From the NCBI GenBank assembly GCA_913063055.1, contig CAJXZK010000006.1:1-43990 (forward strand): 43,990 nucleotides of DNA, read 5' to 3'. The position numbers and the translations under genes were made by a program. Of this stretch, positions 1 to 9,542 are shown piece by piece. Position 1 is the first letter of the stretch; each line of letters starts with the position of its first letter. This DNA comes from an uncultured bacterium. GTDB taxonomy: Bacteria > Cyanobacteriota > Vampirovibrionia > Obscuribacterales > Obscuribacteraceae. The notes under the pieces were generated by a model. It made no database searches. It was not told the origin of the DNA and saw nothing but the letters and a program-made list of their open reading frames with translations.

Positions 1-1
1 T

Positions 2-2503
2 GGCGAAACTCAAGAATTTCCCTATGCCATTGTGCCGGTGATGGCCGACTCTTCTCAGCGGGCCGGTAATGTTAAAGGTCTAATTCGGGTTATTTCTTTT
101 GATGCCTCCCGCGAAGTCACTAACCAAGATTTGCAAACCCTGCGCTTGATGGGCGAGCACCTGGCCAATCGCACCCAATTATTTTTCCAAGCTGCTGGCG
201 AGCACGAAAAAGTGTTGCAACCAACGGCGACAAAAGCAGAGCAACTCGACATTGATCATGTTTTGATTTTGCACTCAAACAGAGTAGTAAGGCGTCGTTT
301 CTCTCGCACTCTGGGCGAAAAATATCGAGTACTTGAGTCAGATTCAGAAGAAAAATCGCTCCAAATTCTCTCTGAAAATAGAGTTGATTTGATTATTGTC
401 GACAGCAATATCTCCGGTTCAACTGGATTTGGTTTCTGCAAAGTTATCAAAGAATCTGCTGACTTCAAACACATTCCAGTGATTATTGTCACTCCCGATA
501 GCAACCCTTCAGCCCGCGTAGAAGGTCTTGTGGTTGGTGCTGATGATTGCCTCACCGATTCATGCTTTGACTCTGAGTTAATGGCTCGCGTGCAGTCTTC
601 GCTGCGTCACCGCAAAATCGAAAAAGAGTTAGCCGTACAATTGCAGTTGCTAGAAGACTATGCCCAGCGGCTAGAGAAGGCCCACGAACAACTCTCACAA
701 GATCGCCAGTCTCAATTACAACGCAATACTTTGCTTGAGCAATTGCGCCGAGAGTCAGACATCTTACGCAACCAAGAATCGCTCTTGCATCGCATTAGCA
801 ATACTATTAGGCGATCATTTACCATCAAAGAAAATCTGGCAGAAATGCTCGAAGAACTTTCTGGTTACTTCGGACTGGATTGTTGCTTTATCGTCCTGCC
901 ATCTGAAGAAGAGCCGGAAGACTCGCTTCGAGTCGAATATGTCACCGATGATATTTACCGCATAGTTGAATATGGTCGAGATTTAAAGACCCTTGAACTC
1001 TACAGCAAGCTTTTCCAAGCTGACCAGGCCATCATTGCTAACGATGTAGCAAACGACCGTAGGCTTGATCCTTTCAGAGAAGAGGTCTTGTCTGGCTACA
1101 ACATACTTTCACTCTTCTACATTCCAGTGCACTATGGCGAAAAGCTGCTTGGTTTGTTGGTGGGCTACAAGGGAGAAATTCCGGCCAATTGGAATCGCGT
1201 CAATGAAGCCTTTATGAAATCAGTAGCAGACCAGGTTGCCTCTGGCGTCACCAATGCCAGACTCTATGCCAGAGTACAAAGACAAGCCACCACCGACGGT
1301 CTTACTACTTTATACAACCACCGCACCGGACAAGAGAAGCTGACTGAGCAGTTGCGTATGGCAGAGCGCTATCAAAGGCATCTGGCTGTCTTAATGGTTG
1401 ACGTTGATCACTTCAAATCAATCAACGACAATTACGGCCACCCGGTCGGCGATACTGTGCTAAAAGCAGTAGCAAGGCTGATCAAGAACAATTGCCGCGA
1501 CGTTGATACACCCATCCGCTATGGCGGTGAAGAATTTATGATTGTCTTGCCGGAAGTCAATCAAGAGGGTGCTCATGTGGTGGCAGAGCGTATCAGAAAG
1601 TCACTGGCCTCCGAAGTGATTCTGCATGATGGCATCAACTTGTCAGTGACAGCCAGCCTTGGTATCGCTATTTTCCCTGATGACGCAGCCGATCAAGCAC
1701 ACTTGCTAGAACTAGCAGACAAAGCGCTCTATCTTTCAAAGCGCCTCGGTCGCAACCAAGTACACACCGCTTCAGATCTAATGTTCGAACCCCGTGAACT
1801 AAAAGCTAGCGCAGAGAAATCGGCCGAAGAAGTCTTATCGCAAATTACCACCGATGGCAAACCGGGCCTTATGCTTGAAGATTTTGTCGCTCCCTCAGTG
1901 TCGCTAGAAGCCCAAAATAAAGAGGAGCTAGTACCTGAAGTTGTAGAAATGGTCAAAGCTCTTGCTCAAAATCTTTACGCCCGCTCTGATTACAACAAAG
2001 CGCACCACTTAGAAGTAGCGCGCATGTCAGAGTTGCTAGGAAAAGTAATGGGTCTCTCAGCCACCCAAATTGAACAAATTCGTGTGGCTGGTCTCCTGCA
2101 TGATGTCGGTACCTTAAAACTGCCGACCGAACTGCTTACTAAACCTGGCTACTTTACCAGCGAAGAACGCGACATGGTAAATCAGCACCCGGTACTTGGT
2201 GCCGAGTTGCTGCGACCGATCAGAGCCTTGAAAGACATTTGCGAAATTCTAGAGAATCACCACGAACGTTGGGACGGCACTGGTTTTCCTAGTGGTCTAA
2301 AAGGGGAGGACATTCCTCTTCCGGCGCGAATTGTTGCCATAGTCGACAGTTACCATGCCATGATTTCTGATCGCCCCTACCGCACGGCAATGACCCACGA
2401 TCAAGCTGTTGCCGCCTTAAGACAAGGGGCTGGCTCTCAGTTCGACCCATTCCTGGTAGATATCTTCATAGCTGTGCTGACTAACCTAAGACAACAGCAG
2501 TGA
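2..2503 (+). CDS. Hybrid c-di-GMP enzyme: GAF (partial)-receiver-GAF-GGDEF-HD-GYP, 5' truncated
   Basis: The frame is open to the window edge, so the true start lies upstream and the GTG at 32 is only an internal codon. Residues below are counted from 32. The first ~60 residues look like the end of a GAF domain. A response-regulator receiver follows (about 75-195) with the likely phospho-acceptor Asp in VDSN. Then come a short coiled coil, a second GAF (about 260-410), a diguanylate cyclase domain with an intact GGEEF at 498-502 preceded by an RDVD inhibitory I-site, and an HD-GYP phosphodiesterase domain (about 640-815) with HDVGT near 690 and an intact HERWDGTGFP segment. Both making and breaking c-di-GMP therefore look possible. 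It is cytoplasmic and probably part of a phosphorelay. The downstream hydrolase overlaps its stop codon and is probably co-transcribed. Confidence 0.9.
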   Translation, partial: GETQEFPYAIVPVMADSSQRAGNVKGLIRVISFDASREVTNQDLQTLRLMGEHLANRTQLFFQAAGEHEKVLQPTATKAEQLDIDHVLILHSNRVVRRRFSRTLGEKYRVLESDSEEKSLQILSENRVDLIIVDSNISGSTGFGFCKVIKESADFKHIPVIIVTPDSNPSARVEGLVVGADDCLTDSCFDSELMARVQSSLRHRKIEKELAVQLQLLEDYAQRLEKAHEQLSQDRQSQLQRNTLLEQLRRESDILRNQESLLHRISNTIRRSFTIKENLAEMLEELSGYFGLDCCFIVLPSEEEPEDSLRVEYVTDDIYRIVEYGRDLKTLELYSKLFQADQAIIANDVANDRRLDPFREEVLSGYNILSLFYIPVHYGEKLLGLLVGYKGEIPANWNRVNEAFMKSVADQVASGVTNARLYARVQRQATTDGLTTLYNHRTGQEKLTEQLRMAERYQRHLAVLMVDVDHFKSINDNYGHPVGDTVLKAVARLIKNNCRDVDTPIRYGGEEFMIVLPEVNQEGAHVVAERIRKSLASEVILHDGINLSVTASLGIAIFPDDAADQAHLLELADKALYLSKRLGRNQVHTASDLMFEPRELKASAEKSAEEVLSQITTDGKPGLMLEDFVAPSVSLEAQNKEELVPEVVEMVKALAQNLYARSDYNKAHHLEVARMSELLGKVMGLSATQIEQIRVAGLLHDVGTLKLPTELLTKPGYFTSEERDMVNQHPVLGAELLRPIRALKDICEILENHHERWDGTGFPSGLKGEDIPLPARIVAIVDSYHAMISDRPYRTAMTHDQAVAALRQGAGSQFDPFLVDIFIAVLTNLRQQQ

Positions 2504-3357
2504 AGTTACTGAAGAGTAAAACATTGAATATCATCATGGCAGTACTCGCCATACTTTTATTGGCACTTTACTTATTTTTGGCCCCGCGTTTTCACCCAGA
2601 TTTAGTCAATCAAATTGCTTTCTACCCAGCCCCAGAGCCAAAAGACGCCGAGGAATATCTAGGGCGCTATGGTGGCGAACGCCTAACCATAGATAATAGA
2701 ATTTCGGCCGTATTTTTCAGAAATCCAGATTCAAAGCTGGTTTGTATTTACTCGCATGGCAATGCCAATTCAATGGTCTATCGCGCCGACAAAGCAGACG
2801 CCCTAAAGGCGGCTGGTCTTTCGGTCTTGATGTACGACTACTCAGGCTATGGCAAGAGCTTGGGTAAGCCATCTTTTAGCGTGGTTGCCGAAGATGGCAA
2901 AGCGGTCTATGACTATCTAATTAATACCATGCACTACCAACCAAACCAGATCGTTCTCTATGGCGAATCAATAGGTGGTGGCGTCTCATCTGAAATTGCT
3001 CGCCACGGCGAAACCCTCGCTCTAATTCTCGACTCGACATTTCTAGCACCAGCCGTGTGGGCCAAAGATCGCATTGCTGCTTTGCATATTTTTCCAGAGC
3101 AACTGATACTAGCGCCATCACTCAGTGTAGAGGGATTATTCCCAGACTATAAAGGTGCTGTGTTGGTGCTCAAGCCAGGTCATGATCAAGTAATTCCGAC
3201 TGTACATTCAGATCGGCTTTATGCCTTGGCTCAGGGTGCAAAAGCCCTGGTGACATTACCCCATAGCCCCCACGGCATAGTTGATGGGGCAGATTTCGAC
3301 TTATATAGAAGCACTCTGAAGACTTTTGTCAGCCAGCATCTACTTGCCCATCATTAA
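2500..3357 (+). CDS. Membrane-anchored alpha/beta hydrolase (Bem46/S33-like)
   Basis: This 285-residue protein starts at a GTG overlapping the preceding stop by four bases, which suggests translational coupling. Residues ~8-30 form one hydrophobic segment, so the protein is probably anchored in the membrane by its N terminus. The rest is an alpha/beta hydrolase: YSHGNAN is the oxyanion-hole region, GESIGGG holds the nucleophile Ser157, GHD holds Asp229 and HSPHG holds His258, giving a complete triad in the usual order. The family includes Bem46/YfhR-like esterases and serine aminopeptidase-like hydrolases. The substrate cannot be told from sequence. Its 3' end overlaps the convergent gene by 18 bp. 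Confidence 0.85.
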   Translation: MKLLKSKTLNIIMAVLAILLLALYLFLAPRFHPDLVNQIAFYPAPEPKDAEEYLGRYGGERLTIDNRISAVFFRNPDSKLVCIYSHGNANSMVYRADKADALKAAGLSVLMYDYSGYGKSLGKPSFSVVAEDGKAVYDYLINTMHYQPNQIVLYGESIGGGVSSEIARHGETLALILDSTFLAPAVWAKDRIAALHIFPEQLILAPSLSVEGLFPDYKGAVLVLKPGHDQVIPTVHSDRLYALAQGAKALVTLPHSPHGIVDGADFDLYRSTLKTFVSQHLLAHH

Positions 3358-4164
3358 TTCCATGGCTTCATTGGAACTACCAGACTCTAGAGTCTCTTGC
3401 ATTTCTTTAGCTACTTTGAGGTTGCTTGGAATGGCGAAGTCTGAAGCAGGTAGAGTAGTCTTAAAAGCTTTGGCTGTAATCAAATAACTAACATGTACTT
3501 CTTCGGCACTTTCATATTCGACAGTGACAGGGAACAAACCGACTCTAGGTAAGGCATAAAGTTTCTCCATCATTGCCGCCTGGGTCTTGTTGTATGGAAG
3601 CTTATCTGAGCCAATAAAATCGAGCTTTAGGGGTGAGCCACCACTGGTTTCATGTTTGACGTATTTGGCTTTTTGAATCTTGCCAAAAGCAGCAGTGCTC
3701 TCAAACTTGCGCAAGGGCAGTGAAAATTTAGTGGTATTACCGGCAGGCTCTAACTTCACATCTTCAAGAGTGAAAGAAAAAAGAGTCATAGAGGTACTAA
3801 AACAGTTGCGGAATTTGTCAAAAGGCACGCGGTAAATTTTTCCCGAAGGGGCGCTGTAACAGACAACCTCTTTGTATGGTGGTAACAGTAAACAAACCAG
3901 ACCCTGCTTTTTCACAATCATCTTGATGCCTATATCACTGAGATAGACATCACAGTCGCCAAACATGCGGCAATTCTGAAAGAGCGCCAGAACATCCACC
4001 CGCTTAACTGGCCCCTTGCTCTGAACGTTTGCCGCTGCTCCAGGCTTAGCCTCAGACTTGGAGTTAGGCTTAGCGTTAGCCTGGGCGTTAGATTCAAGTA
4101 CCACAGCACTGCTCAACAGAACTGAGACAAGAATCGACAAAAGCCAGCGCAACTGAGTATTCAT
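3340..4164 (-). CDS. Secreted protein of unknown function
   Basis: I do not recognise this family. The frame can be extended to an ATG at 4233, but the ATG at 4164 gives a clean signal peptide (MNTQLRW, a hydrophobic stretch, then SNAQA as a likely cleavage site), so I chose it; neither start has a strong ribosome site. After the signal comes a low-complexity Ala/Lys/Pro/Ser linker of ~25 residues, then a ~220-residue globular part with five cysteines (for example NCRMFGDCD and GLVCLLL) that could form disulfides outside the cytoplasm. It is transcribed away from the next gene and overlaps the hydrolase tail to tail. Export is inferred from the N terminus; no function is proposed. Confidence 0.7.
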   Translation of the reverse strand: MNTQLRWLLSILVSVLLSSAVVLESNAQANAKPNSKSEAKPGAAANVQSKGPVKRVDVLALFQNCRMFGDCDVYLSDIGIKMIVKKQGLVCLLLPPYKEVVCYSAPSGKIYRVPFDKFRNCFSTSMTLFSFTLEDVKLEPAGNTTKFSLPLRKFESTAAFGKIQKAKYVKHETSGGSPLKLDFIGSDKLPYNKTQAAMMEKLYALPRVGLFPVTVEYESAEEVHVSYLITAKAFKTTLPASDFAIPSNLKVAKEMQETLESGSSNEAMELMMGK

Positions 4165-4263
4165 GGATAAAATAAGAGAGCAGCAGTGATGACAAACCAC
4201 GATTTTTTTGAACATCGCAGCTGTCCATAGCATAGATCATTTGCCAAAGAACATTAAGTTCTA

Positions 4264-4292
4264 TTGACAAGCCCCAAAACCCAGCGTATTAT
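4264..4292 (+). promoter_or_regulatory. Sigma-70-type promoter for the gene at 4393
   Basis: TTGACA (4264-4269), a 17-bp spacer and TATTAT (4287-4292) closely match the housekeeping consensus. Transcription would start near 4299, leaving a ~94-nt leader before the ATG at 4393. Confidence 0.65.
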
Positions 4293-4392
4293 TGGTTCAC
4301 ACTGAATAATTGCCCCCACAAGCCATTTGCCGGTGCTAGTGGCTCATTCGAGCTAACTAGTAGTAGTTACTTACTAATGCGAGCAACTTAAT

Positions 4393-5283
4393 ATGAGATT
4401 TCGCGGTCTAGCCTTAATAGCAACGCTATCCCTTATGTGTCAGGTTGGGCCAATGAGCCTACCAGCAAACGCTCAGAGCTTCATGGACTCTATTGTCCCC
4501 GGTCAAGTCGTCTCGCAAGCTGTCTATAACATGCTGCCACCGCAATTAAGAGCACTAGTTAGAGTGGCCGGTGGTCAGGGTGGAAATCCGGCATTAAATG
4601 CCAGAGGCTTACCGCCCACCAATCTTGACAGCTTTGTTTATCAGGCTGGTGGTAGGGCTGAAGAAATATACGGCGACGAAGGAGTGGATGGTCTCCCTCC
4701 GATTGACAGCTTTACCTCACAAAATCGTATTGACGCCGGTATTTTTGGTACCAGAAATGCTGGTTTGACCACCGGTCACGGCAGTATTATGCCTGCGGCC
4801 TGGGGTGGTGATGAGTACTGCCACGGCACCGAATGGGTTAGAAGTGGAGACAAAGGAGGCAACCAGTTGCCTATCTACGTTCCCCAAAGCCCTCTTACGG
4901 CTGGCGGAATCTTGAATTCGGTCACCACCGGTCTCGGTGTAGGCACTGAGAGACCTGGTGAAATGGCGCCAGTGCGCATCGCCGACCCTAGCATCAATTA
5001 CGACCGCAATGCTCCAGACTTCATTCGCAACTACGGCATGTGGGCCACAGCTGTTGTGCCTTATGCTGTTACTCCTGATATGAAGCCAGTCCAGAACACC
5101 CAAACAAATCAGCTCATGGGCTGGATTGCACCGGGGGATAGTGTCTCCGACTTCCTCAGTGGCAGAACTGGTCGCTTGCTTCCCTCTCAGCAAGCTGCAG
5201 CAACCGCTATGCTAAACAAACTTAGCGGTCAGCAAACGACCTTTACTCTGCCATCGACAAGTTCACCTACGGCAGGATTTTAA
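4393..5283 (+). CDS. Secreted protein of unknown function
   Basis: This 296-residue protein has a clear signal peptide (MRFRG, a hydrophobic core, and cleavage after PANA before QSF). The mature part is rich in Gly, Pro, Asn and Thr with few charged residues, as often seen in extracellular or cell-surface proteins. I recognise no domain. A motif of the form PP(T/I)(N/D)SF occurs twice (PPTNLDSF and PPIDSF), hinting at a short internal repeat. It is monocistronic: a strong promoter lies upstream and a rho-independent terminator follows the stop. Being flanked by its own signals on both sides suggests independent and possibly high expression. Confidence 0.75.
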   Translation: MRFRGLALIATLSLMCQVGPMSLPANAQSFMDSIVPGQVVSQAVYNMLPPQLRALVRVAGGQGGNPALNARGLPPTNLDSFVYQAGGRAEEIYGDEGVDGLPPIDSFTSQNRIDAGIFGTRNAGLTTGHGSIMPAAWGGDEYCHGTEWVRSGDKGGNQLPIYVPQSPLTAGGILNSVTTGLGVGTERPGEMAPVRIADPSINYDRNAPDFIRNYGMWATAVVPYAVTPDMKPVQNTQTNQLMGWIAPGDSVSDFLSGRTGRLLPSQQAAATAMLNKLSGQQTTFTLPSTSSPTAGF

Positions 5284-5318
5284 GCCGACACCACCAGTGG
5301 TGGCAGAGATAAAAGTAT

Positions 5319-5355
5319 GAAAGCACACAGTAATTTGTGTGCTTTCTTATTTTTC
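5319..5355 (+). terminator. Rho-independent terminator
   Basis: The 10-bp perfect stem GAAAGCACAC (5319-5328) pairs with GTGTGCTTTC (5337-5346) around an 8-nt loop and is followed by a T-rich run (TTATTTTTC). It lies 36 bp after the stop of the secreted protein gene and before the desaturase. Confidence 0.85.
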
Positions 5356-5538
5356 CAAGGCATAAGAAAATCTTAAGTAAGGCTAACCCCTATTAACATC
5401 TATGTCGGAAATGGAATATGTATGGCATCCCCTTTCCAACTATGCGAAGATTGTATTAGCCCTCGTAATTTCGGGATTTGAGCTTTACTCAGGATTCAGC
5501 TAACGTAATTGAGACGGTGACAGAGCACCCTTTTCAGG

Positions 5539-6474
5539 ATGGATTTAATGCTTATCAGCCTATCAATAGCCTTTGTGTGCTTCTACGTTGTGCACATGGC
5601 GGGAATCACTGTCGGATATCATCGACTCCTGGCACACCGCTCATACAAAACCAATAAGGCAATAGAATACCTTTTCGTTATGGCTGGCTACCTTGGATTC
5701 TCTAGTTCACCGATGTGGTGGGCTACGCTACACCGGGCACACCACCGTTACACTGATACCAAACTTGATCCCCACGCACCGCGTTTTGGTATCTGGGAAG
5801 CCTACATTGGCTGGTTCTTGCACAAATCATATGCTGAACATCTCAAGCCTGAGACCTGTTCCAAAGACATGATCAACGACCCTCTGTACAAGTTTCTTGA
5901 TGCAGGCGGTAACTGGCACAAAGCCCACTTGCTCAATTCTTTCATCAACTTCAGCTTGCGCGGAGTAATGGCCCTGGTCTGGGGATGGGAAGTCGCAGCA
6001 GTTAGCCTTCTGGCCGCACTGTTAGTGCAGCAAATGCCGCTCCTGCTCAACGTTGTCTGTCACTTACCTAGAGCCGGCTACCAAAATTTCAACACAGCTG
6101 ATACCAGCGTCAACGTTGGCTGGGTGGCATTTCTTACCTTAGGTGAGGGTTGGCATAACAACCACCATGCCTTCCCTGGCTCTGCTAGACACGGTCTCAA
6201 AGCCAGTGAAATTGACCCTTCCTGGATAATTATCCGTTTTATGAAAGCCATCGGTCTCGTTAGCTGGATGAATGAAATCACCATCAATACAAAGTACAAA
6301 GGGCCACACAAGCCAGTTGAAGTTGAAATTGTTTCTGATTTGCCGACTGCCATTCCTGCAGGTCTTGCGGCAGCTCAGAGTTTAGCCAAGCCTGAGTTGA
6401 CACCAGTAGCGGTGCTTTCGCAACATACACGCAGCGGTAACCATCGCCGGCCAAGACTAAAAATCAAACAGTAG
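5539..6474 (+). CDS. desC: Fatty acid desaturase (delta-9 acyl-lipid/acyl-CoA type)
   Basis: This integral membrane di-iron enzyme introduces a double bond into fatty acyl chains. All three histidine boxes are present: HRLLAH (residues 28-33), HRAHH (65-69) and HNNHH (206-210), with spacing typical of stearoyl-type delta-9 desaturases such as cyanobacterial DesC. Hydrophobic stretches near the N terminus and at about 150-185 fit the usual two membrane hairpins. At 311 residues it is slightly longer than usual because of a C-terminal Ala/Pro-rich tail ending in basic residues. The ATG at 5548 is an alternative start with better placed AGGAT upstream. Its stop codon abuts the stop of the convergent protease gene. 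The symbol is by family resemblance; regioselectivity is not proven. Confidence 0.9.
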   Translation: MDLMLISLSIAFVCFYVVHMAGITVGYHRLLAHRSYKTNKAIEYLFVMAGYLGFSSSPMWWATLHRAHHRYTDTKLDPHAPRFGIWEAYIGWFLHKSYAEHLKPETCSKDMINDPLYKFLDAGGNWHKAHLLNSFINFSLRGVMALVWGWEVAAVSLLAALLVQQMPLLLNVVCHLPRAGYQNFNTADTSVNVGWVAFLTLGEGWHNNHHAFPGSARHGLKASEIDPSWIIIRFMKAIGLVSWMNEITINTKYKGPHKPVEVEIVSDLPTAIPAGLAAAQSLAKPELTPVAVLSQHTRSGNHRRPRLKIKQ

Positions 6475-8406
6475 CTAGCGCTTCAGCATCTTGCTTCTGG
6501 CTGCAATCTCTTGCATGACCTCAAGCAGGCCGCGAGTAGAGAGCGAATTGATAGACTCAACACCTGCACCATCAGAAGCAGTGCCGATTCCTATTAACTG
6601 ACCTTTGCGATTAAACAGTGGAGCTCCTTCCAGGCCTGGGTCGGTCGCCATTGTCACTTTACCTAGAGGCAAAGTTTGAGCCCGACCAGCAAAGCGGTCA
6701 AATTGGCCCACAGAGGCATGAAGTTCGAAAAGCTTGGCAGGATATCCCATTGCCACCAGGGTCTGTCCTTCCAGCACTTTAGCACCAGTACCGAGCAGTA
6801 AATCGTTAAAAGCCGGCGGCTTCGTATATGGGTCATAGCCCATGCTTGGTTTCAGAATAGCTAGCCCTGACTCAGGAATGACCTTCACCACGGCCAGATG
6901 ATGGCTCCACATGCCATTCTCATTGAGCTGAATTGACTTTGCACCTTCTACCAATTTGGCACTGGTGACAAAGTGATTCTGATCACTTAGCAAAAGCCCC
7001 GTGCCATTATTTACCTGATCAGACTTAGAGACAATTGCTTTGATTTTGAAAACACGCGGGTGCTGACTAGCATAGATACTACTAAGATCGCTAGCAAAGC
7101 CACCATCAGGCTCAGGTGAGCGCTGAGCGTTCTTGATCAATGGCACGATACCCCGCCAAAACTCTGGAGTTCGACGTAGTTCACGATTGTGCAGGGAGGC
7201 AATGATGGCAGAAACCGGAATGTCGTAGCTATTACTGTTGCGATCACCAGCTGAATGCAGGCCAATAACTTCACCACTCTCATTTAAAAGTGGTCCGCCC
7301 GAAAAACCGCCCCTGGTGCCAACGTTAGTATTAACGACCGCTTGATCGGCGTGAAAGGGAGCAGGCAAGCCGTTGACCGTGAGTGTACCATCAACGATTT
7401 TCTTAACTTGCCCAGTGGAAATTCCAACATTTTCAACATCTCTGGCATAGCCCATATTAGCCACTTTGCTGCCAGCCAGGGGCAATTCTGAGCTGGCCAG
7501 AGGCAACGCTTCCATCGGCTCTGTCACGTGCTCAGAGCGACCGGTTAGCGGATTGCGCTTATAAACGACATTGTCGATTTTAAAGATAGCCAGGTCAGCT
7601 CCAGGATCTACGGCCTCAAGCTTGCCATAAGCTTTACTGCCATCAGCGCGCAAGAAGCTGACACGCTCAGCGTCAGCAATAGCATGGAAAGCTGTAGCCA
7701 CATGACCTTTCTCACTTACCAAAAAGCCAGTAGCAAAGCTATCGCCACCGGGTTTCCGAGCTTCAACTTTCATGATGCTCGGCCAGGCCTTCCAGTAGAG
7801 ATCGGCTATAGCTCTATCTGGGTGGCTATCGATGCGGTTAACGTCAAAAATTGGCGACACAGCTTCTGCGGAGGGCGCTTTTGCCAGGCTGGCAGACTCT
7901 GAAGAATGGAGGAAAACTTTGGCAGCGACTTCAGTATTACCCGCTAGCGGCCGAACAGAGCGCCAACTTGCAGCTCTCACCGCCGCTACACCGGTTAAGC
8001 CGCCAGCTGTGGCGGTGACAAAGTCTGTGGCAAGTGAGCCCAAGGCCGAAGACAATATCCGGCGGTCTGCCTCAAAGCTGGCCTTACCGGTAAATGTATT
8101 GCTGATAGCCTGGTAACCATCGTGGGCACGCTTTCCGCCATCGATCAGAGCAGGAACAGTAAGTGCCGCGCCAGCAACCTCAGCAGATAGAGCCATCCAA
8201 CCCGCTCTGCGTTGCAGAAGCGCCAGAGCGGCTCCTCCCACCGTTGAAGCAGCAAAAGTGGAGATCAGGTGTTCTGGGTGCTCTTTTATGGCTTTGCTAG
8301 TAGAACTGTAAGCATCAGCGCTGGCAGTTGAAATTAAACGTGCTTCTCGTGAAAGCTTGGCGGCCAAAGTTTCTTCACCCGCCATAGTGCTCTGGCTGTC
8401 AGCCAT
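6475..8406 (-). CDS. Trypsin-like serine protease with a second, degenerate protease domain
   Basis: Residues are counted from the ATG at 8406; a GTG at 8454 is also possible and neither has a good ribosome site. There is no signal peptide. Residues ~40-145 form an Ala/Gly-rich helical module with hydrophobic segments that resembles a stretch of the 1049-residue protein at 14535. The first HtrA/trypsin-like domain (about 205-405) keeps the triad: His241 in TAFHAI, Asp271 in ADLAIFK and Ser369 in GFSGGPLLN. A second domain (about 445-630) aligns with it, but the three positions read Lys484 (TSAKLV), Gly514 (SGLAIL) and Glu593 (GLEGAPLFN), so it should be inactive and may bind or regulate. A weak promoter, TTGGCT-17-TATTCT, reads toward the gene at 8504-8476. 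It lies upstream of no obvious partner. Confidence 0.85.
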   Translation of the reverse strand: MADSQSTMAGEETLAAKLSREARLISTASADAYSSTSKAIKEHPEHLISTFAASTVGGAALALLQRRAGWMALSAEVAGAALTVPALIDGGKRAHDGYQAISNTFTGKASFEADRRILSSALGSLATDFVTATAGGLTGVAAVRAASWRSVRPLAGNTEVAAKVFLHSSESASLAKAPSAEAVSPIFDVNRIDSHPDRAIADLYWKAWPSIMKVEARKPGGDSFATGFLVSEKGHVATAFHAIADAERVSFLRADGSKAYGKLEAVDPGADLAIFKIDNVVYKRNPLTGRSEHVTEPMEALPLASSELPLAGSKVANMGYARDVENVGISTGQVKKIVDGTLTVNGLPAPFHADQAVVNTNVGTRGGFSGGPLLNESGEVIGLHSAGDRNSNSYDIPVSAIIASLHNRELRRTPEFWRGIVPLIKNAQRSPEPDGGFASDLSSIYASQHPRVFKIKAIVSKSDQVNNGTGLLLSDQNHFVTSAKLVEGAKSIQLNENGMWSHHLAVVKVIPESGLAILKPSMGYDPYTKPPAFNDLLLGTGAKVLEGQTLVAMGYPAKLFELHASVGQFDRFAGRAQTLPLGKVTMATDPGLEGAPLFNRKGQLIGIGTASDGAGVESINSLSTRGLLEVMQEIAARSKMLKR

Positions 8407-8538
8407 TGCATCATTAACTTGGCGATTGCTCTCGGGGACAGGCAATTGGCACACTCACAAAGCGAATTAATTGCCAGAATAGAGCACAGCTAAAAGGGAG
8501 CCAATCGGGAGAATACGAAAATTGTCAGTATTTAGCTT

Positions 8539-9501
8539 CTAAAAATCAAAAAGTGCCGTTGAGAGATAGCGTTCACCACTGCTGCAAATAACAGTGACTA
8601 TGGTCTTACCCTTATTTTCTGGTCGCTTAGCCAACTCAATTGCTGCCTGCACATTGGCACCACTGCTGATACCGCCAAGAATTCCCTCTTCTTTAGGAAG
8701 GCGACGAGCCATATCAAAGGCCTGGTCATTAGTAACCGTAACGACATCATTGAGCAAGCTCATATCAAGCACCGCCGGTACGAAACCAGCGCCAATACCT
8801 TGTATTTTATGGGGTCCTGGCTTAGCCGCAAGACCAGCACGAGTTTGCGTTAGAACTGGGCTATCAACTGGTTCAACAGCAACTACTAAGAGATCTTTCC
8901 CCTGCTCATTGCGCAATTCTTTGATTGTCTGTCCCACACCAGTAATGGTGCCTCCAGTACCGACACCGGCAACAAAAATATCAATGTCGCCACCGCAGTC
9001 ATGCCAAATTTCTGGTGCTGTAGTCAGCCTGTGAGCCTTGGCATTGGCCGGGTTAGAGAATTGCTGCAGCATATATGAATTGGCAGTCTCAGCAATCATC
9101 CCTTCGGCTCTAGCAACAGCCCCTTTCATACCTTCAGCACCAGGTGTTAGGACCAACTCTGCACCTAAGACCTGAAGCATTTTGCGTCGTTCAATAGACA
9201 TTGTCTCAGGCATACACAAAATCAATTTGTAACCACGGGCAGCCGCTACAAAGGCCAGGGCAATACCAGTATTACCAGAGGTCGGTTCGATCAGAACGGT
9301 GCGACCGGCTTCAATCAAGCCTTTCTCTTCAGCATCGAGAACCATGGAAATGCCAATACGATCTTTAACCGACCCCAGAGGGTTCATCGATTCGACTTTG
9401 ACTAATATTGTGGCATCAAGACCGCTAACCACGCGGTTGAGTTTGACTAAGGGTGTACGGCCCACCGCCGCAGGCAGGTTGGCAAACACGTGTTTTTTCA
9501 A
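8539..9501 (-). CDS. cysK: Cysteine synthase (O-acetylserine sulfhydrylase)
   Basis: This PLP enzyme makes cysteine from O-acetylserine and sulfide in the cytoplasm. It has the PLP lysine (Lys46) in [11 protein letters not shown], the substrate loop PTSGNTG, the phosphate-binding GTGGTITG and the C-terminal SSGERYLST motif. Its 320 residues are normal for CysK. The start is a TTG with GAGAG about ten bases upstream; no in-frame ATG lies nearby. It is the only sulfur-assimilation gene in the window. The SSGANVQA stretch and overall fit favour CysK over cystathionine beta-synthase-like or CysM enzymes, though substrate choice is not certain. Confidence 0.93.
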   Translation of the reverse strand: MKKHVFANLPAAVGRTPLVKLNRVVSGLDATILVKVESMNPLGSVKDRIGISMVLDAEEKGLIEAGRTVLIEPTSGNTGIALAFVAAARGYKLILCMPETMSIERRKMLQVLGAELVLTPGAEGMKGAVARAEGMIAETANSYMLQQFSNPANAKAHRLTTAPEIWHDCGGDIDIFVAGVGTGGTITGVGQTIKELRNEQGKDLLVVAVEPVDSPVLTQTRAGLAAKPGPHKIQGIGAGFVPAVLDMSLLNDVVTVTNDQAFDMARRLPKEEGILGGISSGANVQAAIELAKRPENKGKTIVTVICSSGERYLSTALFDF

Positions 9502-9542
9502 TGTTATAAACTCTCGATTTTAGTCTTAATTGTCAGCTCTAT

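Noticed and set aside
4717-5193. 158-codon minus-strand frame inside the secreted protein gene
   Set aside because: It lies wholly within a gene with signal peptide, promoter and terminator on the other strand, and its residues look like a shadow translation.
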